Of a DNA stretch of 23,014 bases, positions 1 through 7,007 are shown in pieces (the first letter of the stretch is position 1; every line of letters begins with the position of its first letter). Source of the stretch: Pseudomonadota bacterium (GTDB taxonomy: Bacteria; Pseudomonadota; Gammaproteobacteria; Burkholderiales; Burkholderiaceae_B); NCBI GenBank assembly GCA_023388835.1, contig JAEWFK010000148.1:1-23014 (forward strand). The letters run 5' to 3'. The translations under genes and the position numbers were made by a program. Below the pieces are notes generated by a model. The model was not told the origin of the DNA and did no database searches. It saw only the letters and a program-made list of their open reading frames with translations.

Positions 1-241
1 CAAGCTGCGCCACATCAGGCGGAAGTTGTCCGAGTTCTGCGTTGGCCAGGGCAGCCGCCTTCTTGAGTATGCCCAATGCAGACACGATGGGCGCGCGCCA
101 GCGGAAGCGGTCCACACCGATCGGAAAATTTTGTATGGAGCGTTGCGTCTGGGCGCCCCAGTAACGATGGGCGGGAACTAGGATCTCGCCCATGGAGTCG
201 GTCTCTGTCCGCATTTCGATTCCTGCGCGCGTATCGGTCAT
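1..241 (-). CDS. fumC: Fumarate hydratase class II, N-terminal part (cut by window edge)
   Basis: Translating the minus strand from an ATG at 241 gives an open frame of 80 residues that runs off the left edge, so the rest of the gene is outside the window. It carries the class II fumarase N-terminal signature: RTETDSMGEI at residues 11-20 and YWGAQTQRS at 27-35. Class II fumarases are cytosolic homotetramers that interconvert fumarate and malate in the TCA cycle without an iron-sulfur cluster. An AAGGA ribosome-binding sequence lies about 7 bases before the ATG at 241. A second in-frame ATG at 214 also has AGGAA upstream and is closer to where E. coli FumC starts, so the start is uncertain by nine codons. 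The gene begins 21 bases after the epd stop and is probably co-transcribed with it. Catalytic residues are not visible here. Confidence 0.9.
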   Translation of the reverse strand, partial: MTDTRAGIEMRTETDSMGEILVPAHRYWGAQTQRSIQNFPIGVDRFRWRAPIVSALGILKKAAALANAELGQLPPDVAQL

Positions 242-262
242 ATTCATTTCCTTATGTGTGGT

Positions 263-1345
263 TCATCCTGCGATCGTCTGCGCCGCCGGCTGGAACTTTC
301 CGGCCCAGGCTTGCGCGGCGTCCAGCATGCGGTTGGCAAATCCCCACTCGTTATCGAACCACAGGAAGAGATTCGCAAACCCTTCGCCGTTGGTCTTCGT
401 CTGGCTGCCGTCGATGATCACGGAATTCGGATTGTGGTTGAAGTCAATCGAAGCATGCGGGTGATTGGAGTAGGCGATCAGCCCCGGCGAGCGGAGGCTC
501 AGGTCCATGAGCGCGGCATTCAGTTCTGCAATGCTGACGTCCTGTCCCAGCTTGAGCATGAGGTCGATGGCCGAAACGTTCAGAATAGGCACGCGGATCG
601 CTTTGGCCTGCACCCGACCATGAATCCACGGCAAGAGCCGCTCCACACCCTGCGCAAGCCCGGTGGATACCGGCACGATGGACTGCATGGCGGAACGCGT
701 GCGGCGCAAGTCCTTGTGATGGTAACCGTCAATCAAGGGCTGATCGTTCATGACCGAGTGCAGGGTGGTGAGAAAGGCGTGCTCGACGCCATAGCGCTCA
801 TGCAGGGCGGCGAGCACAGGAACACTCGCGTTGGTGGTGCACGAAGCATTGGACAATATCGCGGCATCAGCGGGGATTTGATCTTCGTTGATGCCATACA
901 CCACGGTGTAGTCGACATCGTCCGCGCTTTCGCCGGGGTGTGAGACGAGCAGACGCGGACACCCGGCCGCAAGGAAACGCTGGAAATCGGCGCGGGTGCC
1001 GTAGCGGCCCGAGCACTCCAGAACGACGTCGACATCGAGAGATGCCCAGTCGACGTCTTCCGGACGGCTGACATGCGTCACGCTGATTTCAGCGCCATTG
1101 ACCCATAAGCGGCCATCGCCCTGCTCCACTGTTCCCGGGAATATGCCGTGAGTGGAGTCGAACTGCGAAAGATACGCCATGGTGTCCAGATCGGACGGTT
1201 CGTTGATGGCCACCACCTGCATGCGATCACGCCACGGCGACTCATGCAAGGCACGCAGCACGCAGCGCCCTATGCGTCCATAACCGTTGATGGCGATGCG
1301 TAAAGGGGCCGCCGGAGGCAGGTTGCTGCGAGAATGTGTGATCAT
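263..1345 (-). CDS. epd: D-erythrose-4-phosphate dehydrogenase (GAPDH family)
   Basis: This is a 360-residue member of the glyceraldehyde-3-phosphate dehydrogenase family. It has an N-terminal Rossmann motif NGYGRIGR (residues 20-27), the catalytic motif SNASCTTN with nucleophile Cys169, and a general-base histidine at 196 (LHSVMND). Several stretches match Epd rather than glycolytic GAPDH: HSVMNDQPLIDGYH, DLRRTRSAMQSIVPV, SIDFNHNPNSVIIDGSQT and the C-terminal DNEWGFANRMLD. Epd oxidises erythrose-4-phosphate to 4-phosphoerythronate with NAD, the first step of DXP-dependent pyridoxal phosphate synthesis. The second cysteine of the usual CTTNC motif is alanine here. ATG 1345 was chosen because GAPDH proteins start close to the Rossmann strand; an in-frame GTG at 1381 would add 12 residues. 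Neither start has a clear ribosome-binding sequence. The start codon lies in a perfect inverted repeat (1341-1386). A GAPDH role cannot be excluded. Confidence 0.85.
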   Translation of the reverse strand: MITHSRSNLPPAAPLRIAINGYGRIGRCVLRALHESPWRDRMQVVAINEPSDLDTMAYLSQFDSTHGIFPGTVEQGDGRLWVNGAEISVTHVSRPEDVDWASLDVDVVLECSGRYGTRADFQRFLAAGCPRLLVSHPGESADDVDYTVVYGINEDQIPADAAILSNASCTTNASVPVLAALHERYGVEHAFLTTLHSVMNDQPLIDGYHHKDLRRTRSAMQSIVPVSTGLAQGVERLLPWIHGRVQAKAIRVPILNVSAIDLMLKLGQDVSIAELNAALMDLSLRSPGLIAYSNHPHASIDFNHNPNSVIIDGSQTKTNGEGFANLFLWFDNEWGFANRMLDAAQAWAGKFQPAAQTIAG

Positions 1346-1386
1346 GTGTCTGGGCAGAAAGATGAAGCCGGATCCAGACACATGAT
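1341..1386. repeat. Perfect 13-bp inverted repeat enclosing the epd start codon
   Basis: The arms are 1341-1353 and 1374-1386 (ATCATGTGTCTGG and its exact complement), separated by 20 bases. The repeat spans the gap between the pagL stop (1394-1396) and epd, so it would be transcribed if the two genes are read together. In that mRNA the epd ATG at 1345 falls within the 3' arm. There is no T-run, so it does not resemble an intrinsic terminator. It could be an operator or an RNA hairpin that hides the start codon; nothing in the sequence decides between these. Confidence 0.8.
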
Positions 1387-1393
1387 AACGCCA

Positions 1394-1942
1394 TCAATAT
1401 TGGTGGCTGTAATTCAACTGCAGGATATTGAGCCCTGGATTCGGGCGCTTGATCCCCGCATTCGAATAGTGAGAGAACCGCAGACTCAGGCGGCTGTCTT
1501 GCGAGAGATGCATGCCGATGCCGATGTGGTCCCCGAACTGGAAGGCCGTGCTCAGGTTCTTGTCGGCGAAGCTTGCGTGCGAAAACACGGTGGCGCCAAC
1601 GCCGGCTTCCAGGTAGTAGCGGTCGGACCAGGTCCAGCGCAGCAAGGGGGTGGCGCTCAATTGCCAGACGCTTCCCGGATCGCGCGAACCGTCGGCGCGC
1701 CAGTAGGCGGCACCCAGCTCGCCGACGAGATCCAGTCGGCTGCCGCCTTCGAAGCGGTAGGTCCACCACGAAGGGGACTCCCAGGCCAGTTCCGCACGCT
1801 GGTAGTGTTCGCCCGCGCCCAGGCGCAGTCCGATGCTGGAGGCGCTGTAGAGGTCTTGGGCGCTGGCCCCGGTTGTCGCCATCAGCAAGGAGACCGCCGC
1901 GCCGGCGACGATATTTGTAGGGAATTTGATTCGACGATTCAT
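1394..1942 (-). CDS. pagL: Lipid A 3-O-deacylase, PagL family, outer membrane
   Basis: The product is 182 residues from the ATG at 1942. It starts with a typical signal peptide (basic MNRRIKF, a hydrophobic core, then ATTGASA before QD near residue 28). The remainder alternates polar and hydrophobic residues as expected for a small outer-membrane beta-barrel. Near the C-terminus is the PagL active-site motif FSHYSNAGIKRPNPG, with the His and Ser at residues 158 and 160. PagL removes the 3-O-linked acyl chain from lipid A and so alters endotoxin activity; Bordetella carries a known homologue. The residue 14 after the His, where Pseudomonas PagL has its catalytic Glu as I recall it, is Asn172. 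An in-frame GTG at 1951 could add three residues. The ribosome-binding sequence is poor. The upstream neighbour glycerate kinase ends 223 bases away, so a separate promoter is likely. Confidence 0.88.
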   Translation of the reverse strand: MNRRIKFPTNIVAGAAVSLLMATTGASAQDLYSASSIGLRLGAGEHYQRAELAWESPSWWTYRFEGGSRLDLVGELGAAYWRADGSRDPGSVWQLSATPLLRWTWSDRYYLEAGVGATVFSHASFADKNLSTAFQFGDHIGIGMHLSQDSRLSLRFSHYSNAGIKRPNPGLNILQLNYSHQY

Positions 1943-2165
1943 TGTATGCACGCTTTTTATTTGGTTGTCGGGCGAGATGCCGCGCCGGAACCGGGCCTTA
2001 TATTACTCTTTACAAGCCGGCACGGTTTCGGCTCGGGGCCTCCCTCTGCGTAAGAGGCTGAGGCCTCCTATGCGGTTCGACCGCGCCCGACAAGCGGAAG
2101 AGCAGCACGAGGTTTCTTCGCTTCAGCAAACGAGTTGCCAGCCGCTTTTTTCCTTGGTCTGCCAC
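1943..2165. other. Intergenic region upstream of pagL
   Basis: These 223 bases hold no gene that I can support. On the minus strand there is an isolated AT-rich box, TAATATAAG (1997-2005), which could be a -10 element for pagL, but no good -35 hexamer sits 16-18 bases upstream of it. The word GGCCTCC occurs twice as a direct repeat between about 2037 and 2072. I see no clear intrinsic terminator for the glycerate kinase gene. Confidence 0.4.
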
Positions 2166-3332
2166 TCAGTCTTGAACGGATCTGCCGGCGAGCCACAGCA
2201 GCATGCAGTCGCGCGCGCGTTCGCGCAGCAAGGTCGCTGCGTCGTGACAGGACTCGGAAAGCGTCATGGGTCCCGAGACCACGCTGAAGGCTGCGGTCAC
2301 CCCGATCTCGTACAGCGCTTCATAGCCTTCGCCCAGCGAGCCGGCCAGGGCGATGACCGACGCTCCCTGCTGCTTGGCGTGTCGGGCCACGCCTGCAGGC
2401 GTCTTGCCCAGGAGCGTCTGGCGGTCCATTCGCCCTTCTCCGGTGAACACCAGTTGCGCGCCTCGCAAGGCCTCGTCCAATTTTGCCAGGTCGGCGATCA
2501 GTTCCACGCCTGGGCGGAACTCGCCGTTCAGGAAGGTCTTGATGACGAAGCCAAGTCCGCCGGCGGCTCCGGTGCCAGGTGTATCGGCCTCGTGTCGCCC
2601 CGACGCCTCAAGGCAGACCGCGGCGAAGTGTGCCAGGGCCTTGTCCAGAAACTCGACATCGGACGGCGTCGCGCCTTTCTGGGGGCCAAAAATGGCGGCC
2701 GCCCCGCGTTCGCCACACAAGGGGTTGTCCACGTCGACGGCGATCTCGAATTGGAGGCGCGCCAAGCGCTGATCGAGCTTGATGGTGTCAATGGCAGCCA
2801 GGCGATGCAGCGCGCCGCCTCCCGGCGGGAGCTCACTGCCGTCGGCGTCGAGCAAATGTGCGCCCAGCGCCTGAAATAGCCCGGCGCCGCCATCCGTGGT
2901 GGCGCTGCCGCCCAGGCCCAGCACGATACGGCGGGCCCCGGCGTCAAGCGCTTCCAGTACAAGCTGACCAACGCCGAAGGTGCTGGCCAGCAACGGATTG
3001 CGCGCTTCCGGAGCGATACGCTCCAGCCCGGCGGCCTCGGCCATCTCGATGAAGGCCGTACCATCGCCCAGCCAGCCCCAGGCCGCCGTGCAGTTCTGAC
3101 CGTTGGCGTTGCGAACGACAGCACAGCGCCGTTCGCCGCCGGTGGCCGCGAGCACGGCGTCAAGCGAACCCTCGCCCCCGTCTGCCATGGGTATGCAGAC
3201 GACATCCGCGGACGCTGCGGCCGCACGGATGCCGTCGGCGATGGCGGCTGCGACGTTGGCGGCAGAGAGACTTTCTTTATAGGAATCAGGCGCCACCACG
3301 ACGCGCAGACCCTGCGTTCTATGCGGCATCAT
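2166..3332 (-). CDS. garK: Glycerate kinase (GarK/GlxK type)
   Basis: A 388-residue protein, the usual length for the type I glycerate kinase family. Recognisable blocks in order are VVVAPDSYKESLSA near the N-terminus, a glycine-rich GLGGSATTDGGAGLFQALGA, DVDNPLCGERGAAAIFGPQKGA, GTGAAGGLGF and FTGEGRMDRQTLLGKTP. These enzymes phosphorylate glycerate to 2-phosphoglycerate with ATP and complete the glyoxylate/hydroxypyruvate route into glycolysis. The gene starts at ATG 3332 or the adjacent ATG 3329, inside the last codons of the upstream hydroxypyruvate reductase gene (overlap 11-14 bases). This implies translational coupling and a shared pathway: the reductase makes the kinase's substrate. 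The open frame continues upstream to 3581, but that part lies inside the reductase gene in another frame and is rejected. Confidence 0.92.
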   Translation of the reverse strand: MMPHRTQGLRVVVAPDSYKESLSAANVAAAIADGIRAAAASADVVCIPMADGGEGSLDAVLAATGGERRCAVVRNANGQNCTAAWGWLGDGTAFIEMAEAAGLERIAPEARNPLLASTFGVGQLVLEALDAGARRIVLGLGGSATTDGGAGLFQALGAHLLDADGSELPPGGGALHRLAAIDTIKLDQRLARLQFEIAVDVDNPLCGERGAAAIFGPQKGATPSDVEFLDKALAHFAAVCLEASGRHEADTPGTGAAGGLGFVIKTFLNGEFRPGVELIADLAKLDEALRGAQLVFTGEGRMDRQTLLGKTPAGVARHAKQQGASVIALAGSLGEGYEALYEIGVTAAFSVVSGPMTLSESCHDAATLLRERARDCMLLWLAGRSVQD

Positions 3333-4335
3333 TCGTTTCCGGGCTGCGAGTCTTGAATGTTGCTCCCCCAGCCACGATATTGCGCGGCTTTCCTTCCGCG
3401 AAGGCGGCGACATTGTCGATGAGCTGATCGGCCAGAGCCTGGATGGCTTCTGCGCTGGCCCAGGCGACATGGGGTGTGAGAATGAAGTTGGGAAGGTCCA
3501 GCAAGGACATGAGGGGATGGTCGGCAGGCGGGGGCTCGGGCACGGTGACGTCAACGCCTGCGCCGGCGATCTGGCCGCCACGCAACGCCGCAGAAAGCGC
3601 GTGGTCGTCGACCAGCGCCCCGCGAGCAGTATTGATGATGAGCGGCTTGCGCGCCATCTTTCCGAACTCCTCGGCGCTCAGGAGGTGATGGGTATGGGTG
3701 TTCAGCGGGCAATGCAATGTGATGACATCGCTTTCAGCCAGCACGGTTTCAAAGGGCGTATACAGCGCGCCCATGTCGGTCCGGCCCTTGTGAGCGGCGA
3801 ACAGTACCCGCATGCCTAAGGCCCGGCCGATCTGCGCCACGGATTGCCCGAGCGCGCCGGCCCCGACGATGCCGAGGGTCGAGCCCCTGAGATCCTTGAT
3901 GGGATAGTCGAAATAACAGAACTGCGCGGCTTCCTGCCAGCGCCCCGCCTGGACCGACTGACGGTAGGCCACGATGCTGCGGCGGAGGGCAAAAATCAGT
4001 GCGAAGACATGTTCCGGCACGCTGCGCACCGCGTAGCCACGGATATTCGACACCACGATCCCTCGTTCGTTGCAAGCGGCAAGATCTACATTGTCGCTAC
4101 CGGTTGCGGCCAACGCGATCATCTTCAGACGCGGGGCGGCGGCGATTTCTTCGTGGCCCAGCCGTACTTTATTGACCAGCACGATATCGGCGTCAGCGAT
4201 CCGTTCCCCGACCTGTTCCGGACGCGTGCGATCGTACAGCGTGAGCGTGTGTTCAAACGGCAGAGCCCGCAATTCGGTCTCGGGGGAAATTGTGTCGCGG
4301 TCCAGGAATACGACGTTCAGGGGCGCTTGTGCCAT
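3319..4335 (-). CDS. D-2-hydroxyacid dehydrogenase, probable hydroxypyruvate reductase / glycerate dehydrogenase
   Basis: A 338-residue cytosolic NAD(P)-dependent dehydrogenase of the D-isomer-specific 2-hydroxyacid family. The coenzyme fold shows GIVGAGALG (Gly158, Gly160, Gly163). The catalytic triad is visible as Arg238 in NTARGALVD, Glu267 in VPEPP and His289 in LTPHVAWAS. The TPHVAWAS block and the downstream, overlapping glycerate kinase gene both point to reduction of hydroxypyruvate (or oxidation of D-glycerate) rather than lactate or phosphoglycerate chemistry. Start ATG 4335 is preceded by an excellent ribosome-binding sequence, GAGGAGA. Longer in-frame starts up to 4620 would run into the divergent peptidase gene and lack family similarity. 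PdxB (4-phosphoerythronate dehydrogenase) belongs to the same superfamily and epd is nearby, but I favour glycerate dehydrogenase. Confidence 0.9.
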   Translation of the reverse strand: MAQAPLNVVFLDRDTISPETELRALPFEHTLTLYDRTRPEQVGERIADADIVLVNKVRLGHEEIAAAPRLKMIALAATGSDNVDLAACNERGIVVSNIRGYAVRSVPEHVFALIFALRRSIVAYRQSVQAGRWQEAAQFCYFDYPIKDLRGSTLGIVGAGALGQSVAQIGRALGMRVLFAAHKGRTDMGALYTPFETVLAESDVITLHCPLNTHTHHLLSAEEFGKMARKPLIINTARGALVDDHALSAALRGGQIAGAGVDVTVPEPPPADHPLMSLLDLPNFILTPHVAWASAEAIQALADQLIDNVAAFAEGKPRNIVAGGATFKTRSPETNDAA

Positions 4336-4374
4336 GTCTCTCCTCTTTGGCTTTGTCTTTTGTTGATTGGTATG

Positions 4375-4402
4375 TTGCGGCATTGCCGATCCGATATAGT
4401 AA
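4375..4402 (+). promoter_or_regulatory. Possible sigma-70 promoter for the S9 peptidase gene
   Basis: In the 126-base divergent gap, TTGCGG (4375-4380) is followed 16 bases later by TAGTAA (4397-4402), which overlaps TATAGT (4395-4400). The match is only moderate. A small palindrome, CGGCA-T-TGCCG (4378-4388), overlaps the -35 and could be an operator half. Low certainty. Confidence 0.3.
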
Positions 4403-4461
4403 TAGCTTTGTACCGGTCGTCCATGTGTCCGGAAGGCCATTCCTTTTATACGGAAAAATTG

Positions 4462-6330
4462 ATGAGCGGCGAACGCCTTCCTCCTGTCTATCCTTTGACC
4501 GATTTCTTTCGCAACCCTGATCGCGGCTTCTATCGTCTGTCCGACGACGGCTCCCGCCTGGCCTTCATGCAGCCCGCCGCATTTGGCGACGGCCCGCCGC
4601 GCATGAATATCTTCGTGCAAACGCTAGTAGGTTCCGAGCCGGTGGGCGAAGCCCGCTGCCTGACACGGGAAACCGACAGGGATATTGCGGAATTCTATTG
4701 GAAGGGGTCGGATATCCTGCTCTACGCGAAGGACTTCGAGGGGGACGAGAATTTTCACGTCGTTGCCGTCGATGTGCACAGCGCAATCGTATCCGACCTT
4801 ACGCCTTACGCCGAGGCACGCGCGGGTATCGCGGACGACCTCTACGACGACCCCGATCATGTGCTGATCGCCCACAACCACCGCGATGCCCAAGCCTTTG
4901 ACGTCTACCGCGTGAATGTCCGCACAGGTGCAGAGACCCTGGTGGCCGAGAACCCCGGCAACATTATCGCCTGGCACACTGATCACCACGGGCGCGTGCG
5001 CGCCGCGACGGTCAGCGACGGGCTGGAAACCACGCTGCTTTATCGCGACACCGAAAGCGACGACTTCCGGCCGATCATTACCACGGATTTCCGCAGCACC
5101 GTGAGCCCGGAACTCTTCACTTTCGATGACCGGCGTCTGTATGCCTTGAGCAATCGCGGGCGCGACTGTCTCGCGCTGGTCATCATCGATCCTGACGATC
5201 CCGATACCGAGCAGTTGGTGTTCGAAGTCGAAGGGGTGGATCTCGATGGCGTGGGTTATTCCCGTCGACGCCATGTCTTGACCGCCGCCGTCTATCAGAC
5301 CGACCGTAGCAAATATCATTTCTTTGACCAGCAGGCAGCAGAACGGCATCTGCGTGTTTCCGAATCCCTGCCTGGCTACGAGATCACGATGCAGAGCGGG
5401 ACGCGCGACGAACGCAAATTCATCGTGGCCGCTTACAACGACCGCACGCCAGGCAGTCGATATCTCTACGACGACGATACCGGCGACCTTGCCAAGCTGG
5501 GCGACATCAATCCAGCGCTTCCCGAAGCCGACATGGCCCAGGTGCGGCCCATCCAGTACACCGCCCGCGACGGCTTGGTCATTCACGGGTATCTCACTGT
5601 GCCCAAAGGCCGCGAGCTCCGCGACTTGCCCTGCGTGGTGAATCCCCACGGCGGCCCGTGGGCCCGCGACGGCTGGGGCTTCAACCCGGAAGCGCAATTC
5701 CTCGCGAATCGCGGGTACTGCGTACTGCAGATGAACTTCCGCGGTTCCACCGGCTATGGGCGCAAGTTCTGGGAAGCCGGCTTTGGTCAGTGGGGACTCG
5801 CCATGCAGGACGACATCACCGATGGCGTTCAGTGGCTGGTGGACCAAGGCATCGCCGACCGCAATCGCATCGCTATTTACGGCGGCAGCTACGGCGGGTA
5901 TGCCGTGTTGTCGGGCATCACGCGAACGCCCGAGTTGTATGCCGCGGCCGTCGACTTCGTGGGGGTGTCCAATCTGCTCACATTCATGAACACGATTCCG
6001 CCGTATTGGAAACCGCTGCTGGAAAAAATGTACAGCATGGTGGGCCATCCTGAAAAAGATCGCGAGCGCCTGGTCGCCACGTCGCCGGCACTCAACGCCG
6101 AACAGATCCGTACCCCCCTGTTCATTGCCCAGGGCGCCAAGGACCCTCGCGTGAACAAAGACGAGAGCGATCAGATGGTTGCGGCATTGCGTTCCCGGGG
6201 CGTCGAAGTGGAATACATGGTCAAGGAAAACGAAGGCCATGGTTTCCACAATGATGAGAACAAGTTTGAATTCTACGAACGCATGGAAGCGTTTCTTTCC
6301 CAGCACCTGAATCAAGGAGCACCACAGTGA
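4462..6330 (+). CDS. S9 family serine peptidase (prolyl oligopeptidase / acylaminoacyl-peptidase type)
   Basis: A 622-residue protein with the two-part architecture of family S9. The N-terminal ~380 residues are repeats compatible with a beta-propeller (for example SRLAFMQPAA, DILLYAKDFEGDENFHV, RLYALSNRGRDCLALVII). The C-terminal part is an alpha/beta-hydrolase domain beginning around NPHGGPWARDGWGFNPEAQF. The catalytic triad is visible: Ser476 in GGSYGGYA, Asp561 in AQGAKDPRVNK and His593 in NEGHGFHN. Such enzymes cut short peptides or release N-acylated amino acids. No signal peptide is seen, so it is probably cytosolic. Start ATG 4462 has GGAAAA upstream; an in-frame ATG at 4423 would add 13 residues without obvious support. 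Its stop overlaps the start of the GST gene, so the two are an operon. Substrate is unknown. Confidence 0.9.
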   Translation: MSGERLPPVYPLTDFFRNPDRGFYRLSDDGSRLAFMQPAAFGDGPPRMNIFVQTLVGSEPVGEARCLTRETDRDIAEFYWKGSDILLYAKDFEGDENFHVVAVDVHSAIVSDLTPYAEARAGIADDLYDDPDHVLIAHNHRDAQAFDVYRVNVRTGAETLVAENPGNIIAWHTDHHGRVRAATVSDGLETTLLYRDTESDDFRPIITTDFRSTVSPELFTFDDRRLYALSNRGRDCLALVIIDPDDPDTEQLVFEVEGVDLDGVGYSRRRHVLTAAVYQTDRSKYHFFDQQAAERHLRVSESLPGYEITMQSGTRDERKFIVAAYNDRTPGSRYLYDDDTGDLAKLGDINPALPEADMAQVRPIQYTARDGLVIHGYLTVPKGRELRDLPCVVNPHGGPWARDGWGFNPEAQFLANRGYCVLQMNFRGSTGYGRKFWEAGFGQWGLAMQDDITDGVQWLVDQGIADRNRIAIYGGSYGGYAVLSGITRTPELYAAAVDFVGVSNLLTFMNTIPPYWKPLLEKMYSMVGHPEKDRERLVATSPALNAEQIRTPLFIAQGAKDPRVNKDESDQMVAALRSRGVEVEYMVKENEGHGFHNDENKFEFYERMEAFLSQHLNQGAPQ

Positions 6331-6935
6331 AGCTTTACTACATGCCGGGCGCCTGCCCTCTGGCGACCCACATCGTCCTCGAATGGATCGGCGAACCCTA
6401 TGAAACACAGTCCGTTCCCCGGAATGAACTCAAAGAGCCCGCCTTTTTGGCCCTGAATCCGGTGGGTTCTGTTCCCGTCCTGACCGATGGCGATCTGGTG
6501 CTTACGCAAAGCGCCGCCATTCTGGAATACCTGGCGGAAAAGCATCCGCAGGTCGGCCTGATGCCGGAAGACCTGGCGAGTCGGGCCGAGACGCGACGCT
6601 GGTTGGGCTTTGTGAACGCCGATCTGCACAAAGCGTTCGGTCTGATCTTTGGCAAGGGCACGTTCACCACCGACGCAACCTGCCAGGAGCAGATTGCAGC
6701 GGGTGGCATTACAAAAGCCGTGCAGCTTTTCGGCATCATCGACAAGCAGCTCGAAGGAAAGCAGTGGGTGACCGGCACGCGCTCGGTTGTCGACCCCTAC
6801 CTGTTCACCGTGATCGGCTGGGCGCACAAGCTGAAGCTGGATCTTTCGGCGCTCGGAAACGTGCAGGCGTTCCACGACCGCATGAGCGCCGACGCCGGCG
6901 TGCAGGCTGCGATGCGAGCCCAGGGTCTCCAGTAG
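6327..6935 (+). CDS. Glutathione S-transferase, beta-class-like
   Basis: A 202-residue cytosolic GST. The thioredoxin-fold half begins MKLYYMPGACPLATHIVLEW, with Cys10 at the position of the catalytic cysteine of bacterial beta-class GSTs. It then shows NPVGSVPVLTDG (cis-Pro glutathione-binding loop) and LTQSAAILEYLAEKHP (gamma-glutamyl contact, SNAIL-like position). The helical C-terminal half contains SVVDPYLFTVIGWAHKL, the conserved core Asp motif. It starts with GTG at 6327, overlapping the peptidase stop in GTGA, with AAGGAG at 6314-6319 as the ribosome-binding sequence. Role is probably detoxification or redox chemistry using glutathione; the substrate cannot be read from sequence. Co-translation with an S9 peptidase is not an arrangement I recognise as functionally explained. 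Confidence 0.92.
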   Translation: MKLYYMPGACPLATHIVLEWIGEPYETQSVPRNELKEPAFLALNPVGSVPVLTDGDLVLTQSAAILEYLAEKHPQVGLMPEDLASRAETRRWLGFVNADLHKAFGLIFGKGTFTTDATCQEQIAAGGITKAVQLFGIIDKQLEGKQWVTGTRSVVDPYLFTVIGWAHKLKLDLSALGNVQAFHDRMSADAGVQAAMRAQGLQ

Positions 6936-6958
6936 GCGCCGCAAGGGCAGACCGTCTG

Positions 6959-6986
6959 CCGGCCGGCGCACTGTACGTCCGGCCGG
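6959..6986. terminator. GC-rich hairpin between convergent GST and livF genes
   Basis: Two copies of CCGGCCGG (6959-6966 and 6979-6986) can pair across a 12-base loop in the gap between the converging genes. There is no T-run on either side, so it is at best a weak or factor-dependent terminator. Each copy is also self-complementary. Confidence 0.35.
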
Positions 6987-7007
6987 GGCAACCGCGGCCG
7001 GATTCAA

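Noticed and set aside
2100..2165. Terminator for glycerate kinase or a plus-strand gene near the CTTTTTT run at 2143-2150
   Set aside because: The T-run is on the plus strand, where no gene ends, and only a 4-bp stem (GCAA/TTGC) precedes it.
3333..3581. 83-codon N-terminal extension of glycerate kinase
   Set aside because: It lies within the hydroxypyruvate reductase gene in another frame and is Pro/Ser-rich with no similarity to the kinase family, which starts at VVVAPDSYKE.
4624..6408. A 594-codon open frame on the minus strand opposite the S9 peptidase gene
   Set aside because: It is fully antisense to a gene with an intact catalytic triad, shows no recognisable motif, and long antisense frames are common in GC-rich coding DNA.
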